This document shows positions 15,980 through 24,685 of a DNA stretch of 64,000 nt, in pieces. The translations under genes and the position numbers were made by a program. This stretch comes from Bacillota bacterium (GTDB taxonomy: Bacteria > Bacillota > Clostridia > Peptostreptococcales > Anaerovoracaceae), in the NCBI GenBank assembly GCA_017433375.1, contig JAFRHG010000019.1:1-64000 (forward strand). Reading direction: 5' to 3'. The notes beneath the pieces are model-generated. The model was given only the letters and a program-made list of their open reading frames with translations. It had not been told where the DNA came from and made no database searches. Each line of letters opens with the position of its first letter. Position 1 is the first letter of the stretch.

Positions 15980-17959
15980 CTACCTGTTCCAGGGCCGCAG
16001 CACCATGCAGGTTCTGGCGGGCAGATAGAGGCGGATGTGATTGCCCTCCATCCCGGGGACGAAGGCGCTCTTCGGGTCGTGGGCGATGCGGCTCATCCCG
16101 CCGTAGCGGTCGTCATCGCTGGTGAACATCACCAGATGGTCGACCCCCTGGCTGACGGGGATGGCGTAATCCGCGTAGTCCCGTGACGGGGAGAAGTTGA
16201 AGACAAAGAGGAGGCCGCCCCGCTCGAAGGCGATGACCTTGTCATCTTCATGGATCCACTTCAGGTCCGGATAGTTCTGATCGAATACCTTGTAGAACAC
16301 GGCGGTGTGGATCATGTCGTGATCGAACTCGTTCAGGGCCTGGTATTTAAGGTTCTGGTCCCAGAGCAGGCTCCACTGCCGGCGGCAGTACTGGAAGCTG
16401 TTGCCGTTCCCCGGCCGGGGGAAGTCGATCCACTCGGGGTGACCGAACTCATTGCCCATAAAGGTAAGATATCCGTTTCCGCCTGCGGCCATGGTCAGCA
16501 GGCGGATCATTTTATGCAGGGCCATGGCCCGGTCGATGACCGGCGTATGGCAGTCCCTGCCCATTTGATCGTACATGGCTGCGCCCGCCAGGCGGAACAT
16601 CAGGGTCTGGTCTCCCACCAGGGCCTGATCGTGGCTCTCCGCGTAGGAGATCGTGCGGGCGTTGCGGGAAGTCAGCTCTCCCCAGATGGCGTCCATGGGC
16701 CAGTCCTCGTCCCGGACCTCCTTCACCAGCCGGATCCACATATCCGGCAGCCCCATTCCCAGTCGGTAGTCGAAGCCGATCCCTCCGTCGGCAATGGGCT
16801 CGCACATGCCCGGCATGCCGCTCATGTCTTCGGCGATGGTCATGCAGCGGGGGTTGACCTCCCGCACCAGCTCATTGGCCAGCTGCAGATAGGTGACGGA
16901 CTCCACGTCCGTGTTCAGGCCGAAGTACATGGACAGATCGGAAAAGGCGACCCCTAGCCCGTGGTCGTGGTAGAGCATGGAGGTGACTCCGTCAAAGCGG
17001 AATCCGTCAAAGTGGTATTCCTCCAGCCAGAACTTCAGGTTGCTGAGAAGGAAGTGGAGGACCTCCGGCTTGTCGTAGTTGAACAGCTTCGTTCCCCAGG
17101 CGACATGGTTGCCTTTGTCCCCGCTGTGGAAGAACTGATGCTCCGTCCCGTCGAAGAGATTGATCCCCTCCAGGGTATTGCCCACCGCGTGGGAATGGAC
17201 TACGTCCAGCAGCACCCGGATGCCCGATTCGTGGGCTTTGTTGACCAGGTATTTCAGGTCCTCGGGATAGCCGAACCGGCTGGAGGCGGCGTAGAAGCTG
17301 CTGACCTGATAGCCGAAGGAGCCGTAGTAGGGATGCTCCATGATTCCCATGAGCTGGATGGTGTTATAGCCGCCCGCCCGGATGTGGGGGATAACGTTGT
17401 CCGCGAACTCCCGGTAGGTGGCGATCCGGTGGTCCTCGCTGGCCATGCCAACGTGGGCTTCATAGATCACCGGGGGCTCGCAGGAGAAAAAGCCCTCATC
17501 GGTCCAGGGGTAGGATGCGGTATCATCCCACACCTCGCAGCACCAGCTCTGGGTCTCCCAGTCCTGGGTGACCCGGCGGGCATAGAGGGGGATGTGCTGG
17601 GTCAGGTTCCCTCCGTTGTCCACGATGGTCATCACCCGGCTTCCCTGTCCGATGGTATCGCCGGGGAGGAAGATCTCCCAGTTTCCGTTTTCCAGGGGGC
17701 GGAGGGGACTGGCCGTCCACTGCCAGCCGTTGAAGTCGCCCGTCAGATAGACCCGGTCCGCCGCCGGCGCCCACTCCCGGTATATCCAGCCTTCATCGGT
17801 GCGGTGGAATCCGTACCATCCGTGGGCGTTGGCGAAATCCTTCAGGCAGGAGTGGCCCTGCAGAAGCTGTGCCCGCTTGCCCTCATAGCGGTCCATTCGA
17901 AGCCGGATATCCCCTTCAAAGGGACGCAGCTCGGGAAAATGTTCCAGTATTCTGTACAT
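15980..17959 (-). CDS. glgB: 1,4-alpha-glucan branching enzyme, eukaryotic-like (GH13_8 type)
   Basis: This 659-residue enzyme makes alpha-1,6 branches in glycogen. A CBM48-like N-terminal domain (YREWAPAADRVYLTGDFNGW) precedes the GH13 barrel, with YEAHVGMASEDHRIATYREF, FRFDGVTSMLYHDHG (nucleophile Asp), MTIAEDMSGMPG (acid Glu) and ISYAESHDQALVGD. These segments follow the animal/yeast GBE1 pattern rather than the standard bacterial GlgB pattern, which places it in GH13_8. The start at 17959 is fixed by GAGGAGAA and matches family N-termini. No other glycogen genes are nearby. The IS200/IS605 element inserted just after the stop leaves the gene intact. Confidence 0.92.
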   Translation of the reverse strand: MYRILEHFPELRPFEGDIRLRMDRYEGKRAQLLQGHSCLKDFANAHGWYGFHRTDEGWIYREWAPAADRVYLTGDFNGWQWTASPLRPLENGNWEIFLPGDTIGQGSRVMTIVDNGGNLTQHIPLYARRVTQDWETQSWCCEVWDDTASYPWTDEGFFSCEPPVIYEAHVGMASEDHRIATYREFADNVIPHIRAGGYNTIQLMGIMEHPYYGSFGYQVSSFYAASSRFGYPEDLKYLVNKAHESGIRVLLDVVHSHAVGNTLEGINLFDGTEHQFFHSGDKGNHVAWGTKLFNYDKPEVLHFLLSNLKFWLEEYHFDGFRFDGVTSMLYHDHGLGVAFSDLSMYFGLNTDVESVTYLQLANELVREVNPRCMTIAEDMSGMPGMCEPIADGGIGFDYRLGMGLPDMWIRLVKEVRDEDWPMDAIWGELTSRNARTISYAESHDQALVGDQTLMFRLAGAAMYDQMGRDCHTPVIDRAMALHKMIRLLTMAAGGNGYLTFMGNEFGHPEWIDFPRPGNGNSFQYCRRQWSLLWDQNLKYQALNEFDHDMIHTAVFYKVFDQNYPDLKWIHEDDKVIAFERGGLLFVFNFSPSRDYADYAIPVSQGVDHLVMFTSDDDRYGGMSRIAHDPKSAFVPGMEGNHIRLYLPARTCMVLRPWNR

Positions 17960-18050
17960 GTTTTTCTCCTCGCTCTCCACGCCGCGACGGCGCCTCAACC
18001 CCAAGATGTTATAGGTTTCCCGTCAAAATGTGCCGTTCTGACACATCATA

Positions 18051-18080
18051 TTGAAATTCATCTGGAATACAGTATATAAT
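18051..18080 (+). promoter_or_regulatory. Sigma-A-type promoter
   Basis: TTGAAA (18051-18056), 18 bases and TATAAT (18075-18080) lie about 47 bases before the FHA-GGDEF gene. Confidence 0.75.
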
Positions 18081-18127
18081 AACCTGTGATTGACTGCAAT
18101 ACCAACGATCGGAACCAGGAGGGGGTT

Positions 18128-19126
18128 ATGGCACAGATCAGAGAAACGATCGGTATGAACATAAGTGACATCGATCAGGAAATCGGACCTTTGGAGGGAA
18201 GGGTTCACCGGGATAAGGCGAGTGAACCGAGACTGTATATCAGCTTCGGCCGGGGGATCATGCGGTTCCCCCTGGGGGGGCATCAGAGCCTGGGCCGGAT
18301 GAACGTGGATAACAATCCGGATATCGCCATCGACAACAGCTTCGTTTCCCGGGATCACGGTTTCTTCGATTCGGAGGACGGATCCGTCAGATATACCGCC
18401 GTGAAGACGAAGAACGGCATATGCCTCAACGACAGGCTCCTTGAACCCGGCGAGACCGTGGAACTGAAGGACGGCGATGAGCTGACCATTCCCGCCCGGG
18501 AAGGGAACGCGGACATCAGCATCATGCTGCTGTGCGCCTTCACCCAGAGCAGGATCGAGGCGTGGGAAATGCTGCGGCTTTCCTCACGGGACCGGCTGAC
18601 CGGTCTTTCGGACCGGGGGATGTTTTCCTCCTGGTACCTGCAGCACTGCCATACGGAGAGGTGGAGCGGGGGCTGCGTCTTCCTTCTGGACATCGACGAT
18701 TTCAAATCCATCAACGATACCTGCGGGCACACTGCCGGCGACAAGGCGCTGCAGCGGGTGGGGCAGGGCCTGATGCAGGTCCTGGATCATTCGGAATGCG
18801 TCTGCCGGTGGGGCGGCGATGAATTCGCCGGTCTGATCCCGCTTCCCCCGGAGGAGGCGGGCCGCAAGCTGGACGACTTCCGGGAAAAGCTGGAGGGGGA
18901 GAAACTGAGCAGCCAGGTGCGGATGACCGTATCCATCGGCTTTATCGCCATGGAGGATCTGGAGAACCCGGAGAATCTGGAGGCGGCGGTGGAGAAGGCC
19001 GATCAGGCGCTGTATATGGCTAAACTGGATGGAAAGAACCGGGTGTTCCGGTTTCGGAAGAACCTTTCCGGGGACCGGGAACATGGCACGGAGACCAGAG
19101 TCTGGGGCAGCCTGTACGTGAAATAG
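18128..19126 (+). CDS. FHA-GGDEF diguanylate cyclase
   Basis: The 332-residue cytoplasmic protein starts after AGGAGGGGG. An N-terminal forkhead-associated domain (about 45-135: LGRMNVDNNPDIAIDN, FVSRDHGFF, NGICLNDRLLEPGE) binds phospho-threonine peptides. The GGDEF domain follows (about 160-315), with LLDIDDFKSINDTCGHTAGD and the intact active site GGDEF at residues 229-233, so it should make c-di-GMP. There is no membrane segment. Control by a Ser/Thr kinase is expected from the FHA domain, but no kinase gene lies in the window. Confidence 0.9.
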   Translation: MAQIRETIGMNISDIDQEIGPLEGRVHRDKASEPRLYISFGRGIMRFPLGGHQSLGRMNVDNNPDIAIDNSFVSRDHGFFDSEDGSVRYTAVKTKNGICLNDRLLEPGETVELKDGDELTIPAREGNADISIMLLCAFTQSRIEAWEMLRLSSRDRLTGLSDRGMFSSWYLQHCHTERWSGGCVFLLDIDDFKSINDTCGHTAGDKALQRVGQGLMQVLDHSECVCRWGGDEFAGLIPLPPEEAGRKLDDFREKLEGEKLSSQVRMTVSIGFIAMEDLENPENLEAAVEKADQALYMAKLDGKNRVFRFRKNLSGDREHGTETRVWGSLYVK

Positions 19127-19168
19127 GGAAGACGCTGAAGGGATGAGGTTGAAAAGGAGAGAGCGATC

Positions 19169-20140
19169 ATGAAAGAGATACCCATTACCGCTATAGAAGG
19201 CATCCGGATCGGACAGGTGGAAGACCCGGAGTCGGGAACGGGCTGTACGGTCCTGATCAGTGAGACGGGCATGGCCGCCGGCATCGATATCCGGGGCGGA
19301 GGTCCCGCGTCCAGGGACGTCCATCTGCTTGATCCCCTTACGGCGGCCCAGGTCGTGCACGCCGTGGTTCTTGGCGGAGGAAGCGCCTTCGGGCTGGACG
19401 CGGCAGGCGGCGTGATGAAGTACCTGGAGGAGAAGGACATCGGTTTCGATGTGGGCATTACGAAGGTGCCCCTCGTTGCCCAGTCGGACATCTTCGATCT
19501 GACCGTGGGGGATCCTTCCGTGAGGCCGGATCACCGGATGGGCTATGAAGCGGCCAGGATCGCCTTCGAGGCCCCCAACTACCGGGACGGAAATGCCGGC
19601 GCCGGCTGCGGCGCCACCGTGGGCAAGCTGGCGGGAATGGAGACCTGCATGAAGACGGGCATCGGCAGCTTCGCCTTGGAAGAGGGCGACTTCCGGATCG
19701 GCGCCATCGTGGTGGTGAACGCCCTGGGGGATATCTACGACGCGAAGACCGGGGAAAAGGTGGCCGGGCTCCTCAGTGAGGACCGGACGGGATTCCGGGA
19801 TTCGGTGGAGATGATGAAGGGAAGCCTGAACGTGGTGGAGAACCGGTTCACCGGCAACACCACCATCGGCGCGGTCATCACCAACGGACGCTTCACCAAG
19901 GCCCAGCTGTGCAAGATCGCCTCCATGGCCCACAACGGATATGCCCGGTCCATCCGCCCGGTGCACACCTCGGCGGATGGGGACAGCATCTACGCTCTGT
20001 CCACGGGAGATTATCCCGTGGATCACGATGTGGCGGGGACCCTGGCGGCGGAAGTGATGAGCGAGGCGATCCTGCGGGCGGTGGAAAGCGCCGACAGCGC
20101 CTTCGGCTATCCGGCGGCGAAAGATCTGAAACGGAAATGA
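19169..20140 (+). CDS. P1-family peptidase (DmpA/S58-like)
   Basis: The 323-residue protein matches the P1/DmpA family of self-cleaving aminopeptidases: opening ITAIEGIRIGQVED, GGGPASRD, HAVVLGGGSAFGLDAAGGV and RDGNAGAGCGATVGK. Autocleavage normally occurs inside the N(S/T)T-I-G-V/A segment, here NTTIGAVITN, which releases a new N-terminal Thr or Ser nucleophile. The start follows AAAAGGAGAG. The protein is probably cytoplasmic, since no signal peptide is seen. The physiological substrate is unknown. Confidence 0.87.
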   Translation: MKEIPITAIEGIRIGQVEDPESGTGCTVLISETGMAAGIDIRGGGPASRDVHLLDPLTAAQVVHAVVLGGGSAFGLDAAGGVMKYLEEKDIGFDVGITKVPLVAQSDIFDLTVGDPSVRPDHRMGYEAARIAFEAPNYRDGNAGAGCGATVGKLAGMETCMKTGIGSFALEEGDFRIGAIVVVNALGDIYDAKTGEKVAGLLSEDRTGFRDSVEMMKGSLNVVENRFTGNTTIGAVITNGRFTKAQLCKIASMAHNGYARSIRPVHTSADGDSIYALSTGDYPVDHDVAGTLAAEVMSEAILRAVESADSAFGYPAAKDLKRK

Positions 20141-20224
20141 CAGAACAGCCCGTCTAGTACGCATTTTTCTGTTATTATTAACACAGGAGCAAAGCTCCCT
20201 TAGAGAACAGAACGGAGGTTGGAT

Positions 20225-21442
20225 ATGAAGAAAGTCTTATGGAAGGGCATCCTGCCGGCCATGGTGCTGGCCATGCTGTTCGCCTTCGCCGGCTGCGGCG
20301 GAACGGAGAGCGCGGACCAGGGCGAGGCATTCGATATCGCCACGGCGGAGGATTCACCGGAGTTTGTCGGCCAGCTGGAGCAGGCCAAGGACGCGAACCA
20401 GCTGTTCATCGTGGCGGCTGTGGGAGAGACCACGGCCTATGTGTCCATGCACCAGAAGGACGGGGACGGCAAATGGAAGGAGATCCTGACTACGCCGGGT
20501 TACATCGGCAAGTTCGGTCTGGGTAAGACGAAGGAGGGCGACAGCATGACGCCGACGGGAACCTACCGTTTCAACTACGCCTTCGGCATCGAGCCGGATC
20601 CCGGCTGCCAGGCCTTCGAGTATCAGCAGGTGACCGATGACGATTACTGGTCGGGAGACCAGAGAAAAGGCTACCACTACAATGAGATGGTCAGCATCAA
20701 GGATCTTCCGGATCTGAATACCGATGACAGCGAGCACATCGTGGAATACCCGGTCCACTACCGGTACTGCATGAACATCAGCTGGAACGACAAGGGAGAG
20801 GCCGGCAAGGGTTCCGCCATCTTCCTCCACTGCCTCGGCCCCCAGAAGCCCTACACGGGTGGCTGCGTCGCCCTGCCGGAGGACAAGGTGATCACGGCGC
20901 TCAAGACCGTGGACAAGGACTGTGTGGTCGTCATCGACTACATGGAAAAACTCTGTCCGGACATGTGGAAGGAATGGGACCCCACGGGAGAGTTTGCGGA
21001 GAAGGAAGCGGAGCAGGACGCGGATGCGGATGCTGACGGACCGGACCTGTCCGCAGGGATCGCCCGCACGGAGGACAAGAAGACGGGAGACGGTATCGTA
21101 GAGAGCGAGGCCTTCAAGCTGACTCTGCCCGACGGCGAAAGCTGGGATTATGAGGTCGTCGGCCCGACGGAAATCACTTTCTTCAACAAGGCGGCCAAAG
21201 ACGGCGGCTTCGGCGGGAATCTCTTCACCCTGCAGGCCTTCGATCCCGATGACACATCCTATGACATCATGCCCAGCGCGGTAGTGGGAGAGAAGGACGG
21301 CAAGAACATCGTCGCCGTATTCGTTTCCGACGTACAGTATGATTTTAACGACAAAGCAGCAACGAAAGAGTATCTGGACGTGTTACACGCGGCGGAAAAG
21401 ATCAGCGATGACGCGTCGACCAGCCCGCTGGTGCTGAAATAG
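20225..21442 (+). CDS. L,D-transpeptidase (YkuD) lipoprotein
   Basis: The 405-residue protein starts at ATG 20225 after ACGGAGG, with lipobox FAGC near residue 20. The YkuD domain (about 55-250) has the family signature IFLHCLGPQKPYTGGCVALP with the catalytic Cys214. These enzymes form 3-3 cross-links or attach proteins to peptidoglycan. A Glu/Asp-rich linker joins a C-terminal domain (about 285-405) with no recognised family. Directly after the stop codon comes the truncated GDPD remnant. Confidence 0.85.
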   Translation: MKKVLWKGILPAMVLAMLFAFAGCGGTESADQGEAFDIATAEDSPEFVGQLEQAKDANQLFIVAAVGETTAYVSMHQKDGDGKWKEILTTPGYIGKFGLGKTKEGDSMTPTGTYRFNYAFGIEPDPGCQAFEYQQVTDDDYWSGDQRKGYHYNEMVSIKDLPDLNTDDSEHIVEYPVHYRYCMNISWNDKGEAGKGSAIFLHCLGPQKPYTGGCVALPEDKVITALKTVDKDCVVVIDYMEKLCPDMWKEWDPTGEFAEKEAEQDADADADGPDLSAGIARTEDKKTGDGIVESEAFKLTLPDGESWDYEVVGPTEITFFNKAAKDGGFGGNLFTLQAFDPDDTSYDIMPSAVVGEKDGKNIVAVFVSDVQYDFNDKAATKEYLDVLHAAEKISDDASTSPLVLK

Positions 21443-21446
21443 CACG

Positions 21447-21944
21447 GTACCCACCTTCGGAGAAGCCCTCGTCGCGTCAAAAGGAAGGCTCATTCTCTTC
21501 ACGGAACTGAAGGGGAAGACGGCGGACCGGAAGATGGCCGACGATTTAGTGAAGGTGATCCGGGAACAGGATGTGCAGGAAGAGTGCATACTGATCTCGC
21601 TGGACTATAACCTGATCGACTATATTGAAAAAAACTATCCGGATATCCACACCGGATTCCTGCTCTTTACCGCCTTCGGGGACAGCTCCCGGCTGAACTG
21701 CGACTACCTTGGGCTGGAGGAGGAATCCGCTACGGAAAGCGCGATCGACGCGACCCATGACCAGAACAAGAAACTGCTGGTCTGGACGCCCAATGAGAAG
21801 GAGACCCAGAAGCATTTCCTCTGCTCCGATGCCGACGGCCTGATCACGGACAACGTGAAGCAGGCGGCGGAGGTGGAGGAGCTCCTCGAACAGAGGTCGG
21901 ATCTGCAGAGAATGGTCGACTGGATCATGGCGGCAGTAGGGTGA
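21447..21944 (+). pseudogene. 3' remnant of a membrane-type glycerophosphodiester phosphodiesterase
   Basis: The frame opens five bases after the previous stop and encodes VPTFGEALVASKGRLILFTE, then LKGK, EECILISLDYNLIDYIEK, HTGFLLFTAF, KKLLVWTPNEKE and DADGLITDN. These match the C-terminal two-thirds of the GDPD barrel. The N-terminal HRG and ENT catalytic segments and the usual membrane part are missing. The only ATG (21534) has no ribosome site. This is a 5'-truncated gene. Confidence 0.75.
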
Positions 21945-22024
21945 CCGGAGGAAAAGGATGCGAACGCCGGCGGGGACGCCGGACGTACGCGCAAGCTAAT
22001 GCCGATGAGAAATAGGATAGAACG

Positions 22025-23614
22025 ATGGAAGAGATGAAAGACTTAAAGGACACGATGGTCCGCCTGGCCAAACCGAAACGCAAGGGGATCCTTTCCCTGA
22101 TCTTCAGCCGGTTCTTCATTATCATTCTGCTGATTCTGGTGGAACTGGCCGTGATGATCATCCCGCTCATTCTGCTGACCGAGCACCTGCAGTATTTCTA
22201 TATCTGCATGATCATCTTTACTCTGATCATGCTCTTTTATCTGTTTAACAGCAATATGGACTCCACGGCGAAGCTGACCTGGATGCTGATCATCTCGGTG
22301 CTGCAGGTGGCGGGAGCGCTGATGCTCCTCTTCACCCAGTCAAACACGGGGCAGCGCATGCTCAGGAAACGGGCGCTGCAGATGGTGGATGATACCAGGG
22401 ACGCGATTCCCCAGGATCCTGAGGTGATCGCCAGGCTCAAGGAGGAGGACAGCTGCACCGATGATCTGCTGACCTACCTGAACCGCAGCGGCTGCTTCCC
22501 CGTCTGTGATGACACAGAAGTCACCTATTTCCCCCTGGGCGAGGATAAGTTCCAGGCTATGCTGGAGGAACTGTCCAAAGCGGAAGAATACATCTACATG
22601 GAATACTTCATCATCGAAGAAGGGGTCATGTGGGGCAGTATCCTGAAGATCCTGATCGAAAAGGCAAAGGCAGGCGTGGATGTGCGGGTCATGTACGACG
22701 GCATGTGCGAGATCTCCACCCTTCCTTCCAACTACTGCAAGCTGCTGGAGGCGGAGGGCATCAAGGCCAGATCCTACGCGCCCATCCGGCCCTTCATTTC
22801 CTCCCATTACAACTACCGGGATCACCGCAAGATCCTCGTCATCGACGGCAAGGTCGCCTTTAACGGCGGCGTCAATCTGGCGGACGAGTACATCAATGAG
22901 ATCGAACGGTTCGGCCACTGGAAGGATACGGCGGTCATGCTCAAGGGCAGCGCCGTCCGCAGCTTCACCCTGATGTTCCTGCAGATGTGGAACATTCAGG
23001 AGGAGACACCGGACTTCTCGAAGGCTTTGGAACCGGCTCAAAAGGCAACGGAACCCGTTCATCCATCCGGCTATGTCGTTCCCTACTGCGACTGTCCCCT
23101 GGATGAGGACAAGGTCGGGGAGGCGGTGTACATCGATACCCTGTACCGGGCAGGAAACTACGTGCATGTCATGACGCCCTACCTGATTCTGGACGGCGAG
23201 CTGGAGGCGGCCCTTCTCTTCGCCGGACAGCGGGGCATCGACGTCAAGCTCATCCTGCCGGGCATCCCGGACAAGAAGATCGCCTACGCCCTGGCCAAGT
23301 CCCACTACAAGAGGCTTCTGAAGGCAGGGGTGAAGATCTACGAATACACGCCGGGCTTCGTCCATGCCAAGGTCTGCGTCAGCGACGACGAGCGGGCTGT
23401 GGTGGGAACCATCAACATGGACTACCGGAGCCTGTACCATCATTTCGAGTGCGCCACCTACATGTACAAGACCGACTGCGTCGCGCAGATCGAGGAGGAC
23501 TTCCAGGAGACTCTGGCCAAATGCCGCCAGGTCACCGAGGAAACCGTACGCAATGAGGAACTCTTTTATAAGATCGTGGGGCCCATCGCCAAGCTGATCG
23601 CGCCCCTGATGTAA
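22025..23614 (+). CDS. cls: Cardiolipin synthase, first copy
   Basis: The 529-residue enzyme joins two phosphatidylglycerols (or an equivalent pair) to make cardiolipin. Two N-terminal membrane segments (about 20-70) and a third near 85-105 precede two phospholipase-D domains. HKD motif 1 is DHRKILVIDG (His267, Lys269, Asp274) and motif 2 is HAKVCVSDDERAVVGTINMD (His447). Both are intact. The start follows a weak AGGA. A second, clearly paralogous copy lies at 35405; the two share the C-terminal ending GPIAKLIAPLM / GPLVRFIAPLM. Confidence 0.92.
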   Translation: MEEMKDLKDTMVRLAKPKRKGILSLIFSRFFIIILLILVELAVMIIPLILLTEHLQYFYICMIIFTLIMLFYLFNSNMDSTAKLTWMLIISVLQVAGALMLLFTQSNTGQRMLRKRALQMVDDTRDAIPQDPEVIARLKEEDSCTDDLLTYLNRSGCFPVCDDTEVTYFPLGEDKFQAMLEELSKAEEYIYMEYFIIEEGVMWGSILKILIEKAKAGVDVRVMYDGMCEISTLPSNYCKLLEAEGIKARSYAPIRPFISSHYNYRDHRKILVIDGKVAFNGGVNLADEYINEIERFGHWKDTAVMLKGSAVRSFTLMFLQMWNIQEETPDFSKALEPAQKATEPVHPSGYVVPYCDCPLDEDKVGEAVYIDTLYRAGNYVHVMTPYLILDGELEAALLFAGQRGIDVKLILPGIPDKKIAYALAKSHYKRLLKAGVKIYEYTPGFVHAKVCVSDDERAVVGTINMDYRSLYHHFECATYMYKTDCVAQIEEDFQETLAKCRQVTEETVRNEELFYKIVGPIAKLIAPLM

Positions 23615-23634
23615 ACAGAGGACAGGGGAACACT

Positions 23635-23958
23635 ATGAAAACCAATCCCGTCTTCAACCGCATAATTCACCGGCTGGCTATCCTGCTGCTTCTCCTCGGG
23701 TTCGGTTGCCTTTGCGCGGGCGCCTGCGTCTGAGCGGAGACCAACCCGGGAGAGAAGATCACCGTGGATGTGACCGGGCAGACGGAGGGGTATTCCGCGG
23801 TGCTCTACGACAACGCCAGCGGTCTGCCCACATCCGAGGCCAACGCCATCACCGAGACGAGTGAGGGCTTCATCTGGATCGGCAGCTACAGCGGACTGAT
23901 CCGCTATGACGATGACGGAGGCGGAAGCATGGAAACCATTGAAAACATACGGGGATAG
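23635..23958 (+). pseudogene. Broken N-terminus of a Reg_prop two-component sensor
   Basis: The frame begins MKTNPVFNRIIHRLAILLLL (signal peptide), meets TGA at 23731-23733, and resumes in the same frame with GYSAVLYDNASGLPTSEANA and SEGFIWIGSYSGLIRYD. That is the first blade of the Reg_prop propeller used by hybrid sensors and GGDEF proteins. The sequence then ends abruptly with an unrelated tail and a stop at 23956-23958. It is both nonsense-mutated and 3'-truncated. The upstream junction holds a fragment (AACAGAGGAC) also present in the tandem repeat at 43597. Confidence 0.7.
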
Positions 23959-23990
23959 GGGCTGCAGCAGCAGCTCCTCACTTTTTTTTG
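23955..23990 (+). terminator. Possible terminator
   Basis: GGGGCTGC-AGCA-GCAGCTCC (with G-T pairs) is followed by an eight-base T-run. It overlaps the stop of the minus-strand gene and would end the cls-side transcript. Confidence 0.6.
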
Positions 23991-24610
23991 ATGCTTTCGA
24001 CAGTCTCGATGATCCGGGGCATGAAATGCTTCGTTTCCCGGTAGCCGATCATGTAGCTGACGGCCAGGGCGGTCAGGGGAATGGCCATGGCGGGAAGGAC
24101 GAAACTTACGGCGAAGAGGCCAGGGGAGAATCCGAAACCCCCGCCCATGCCGGCGGCCATGAACATGATGGGCGTCGCCGCCCAGAGCATCAGGGCGATG
24201 AAACTGTAGGCAAAGATCAGGCTGCGGACGGACTTTAAGGTCACACAGGCCCCGTTGCGGATATCCTTCGTGTTGTCCTCGTAGTCGTCGGGAACATTGC
24301 ACTCCGGGTGTTCCAGCCCGTAGGCCATCTCATCCTCCGCCTCCCGGTGATTCCGGGCGACCTGGCGGAAGGTGATGGCGGAGATCACGGCCCCGCCGCC
24401 GAAGACCAGCAAAAGCAACCCCTTCAGCAGGGGAAGGTGCATCATCAACGCAGCGATGAACATCACGACGCAGGCCGCCGCCAGCAGCCAGAAAGTAAGG
24501 GAAACCCCGGTGTATACCACGAGGAGCCGCTTCACATGCCTGTACAGGAACTCCTCGAATTCCCGCTGCTCGTTCCGCTGCCGGGATTGCTTTTCCATTA
24601 ATTCGTCCAT
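23978..24610 (-). CDS. Four-segment membrane protein of unknown function
   Basis: The 210-residue protein has a charged N-terminus (QSRQRNEQREFEEFLYRHVK) and four predicted membrane segments in two pairs, separated by a hydrophilic loop with HREAEDEMAYGLEHPE. It ends in SIKKK. I recognise no family. The start follows GGAGGACGACCT. It is divergent from the YhgE/Pip operon and shares its 75-base promoter region, which suggests a linked role. Confidence 0.65.
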   Translation of the reverse strand: MDELMEKQSRQRNEQREFEEFLYRHVKRLLVVYTGVSLTFWLLAAACVVMFIAALMMHLPLLKGLLLLVFGGGAVISAITFRQVARNHREAEDEMAYGLEHPECNVPDDYEDNTKDIRNGACVTLKSVRSLIFAYSFIALMLWAATPIMFMAAGMGGGFGFSPGLFAVSFVLPAMAIPLTALAVSYMIGYRETKHFMPRIIETVESIKKK

Positions 24611-24646
24611 AGGTCGTCCTCCAGGATTATGATATCACATAATGCG

Positions 24647-24676
24647 TGACTTTTCCCTCTAACTTTGTGATACAAT
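24647..24676 (+). promoter_or_regulatory. Promoter of the YhgE operon, close to the start codon
   Basis: TGACTT (24647-24652), 18 bases and TACAAT (24671-24676). The start codon follows after nine bases, so transcription would begin at or next to ATG 24686. Confidence 0.55.
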
Positions 24677-24685
24677 AAAGCAGTC

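Noticed and set aside
20186..20198. GGAGC-AAA-GCTCC as a terminator after the P1 peptidase gene
   Set aside because: The stem is only five base pairs and no T-run follows. It lies in the leader of the L,D-transpeptidase gene.
23731..23733. TGA as a selenocysteine codon
   Set aside because: No stem-loop is evident after it, the position is a signal-peptide border, and the gene is also truncated at its 3' end. A nonsense mutation is simpler.
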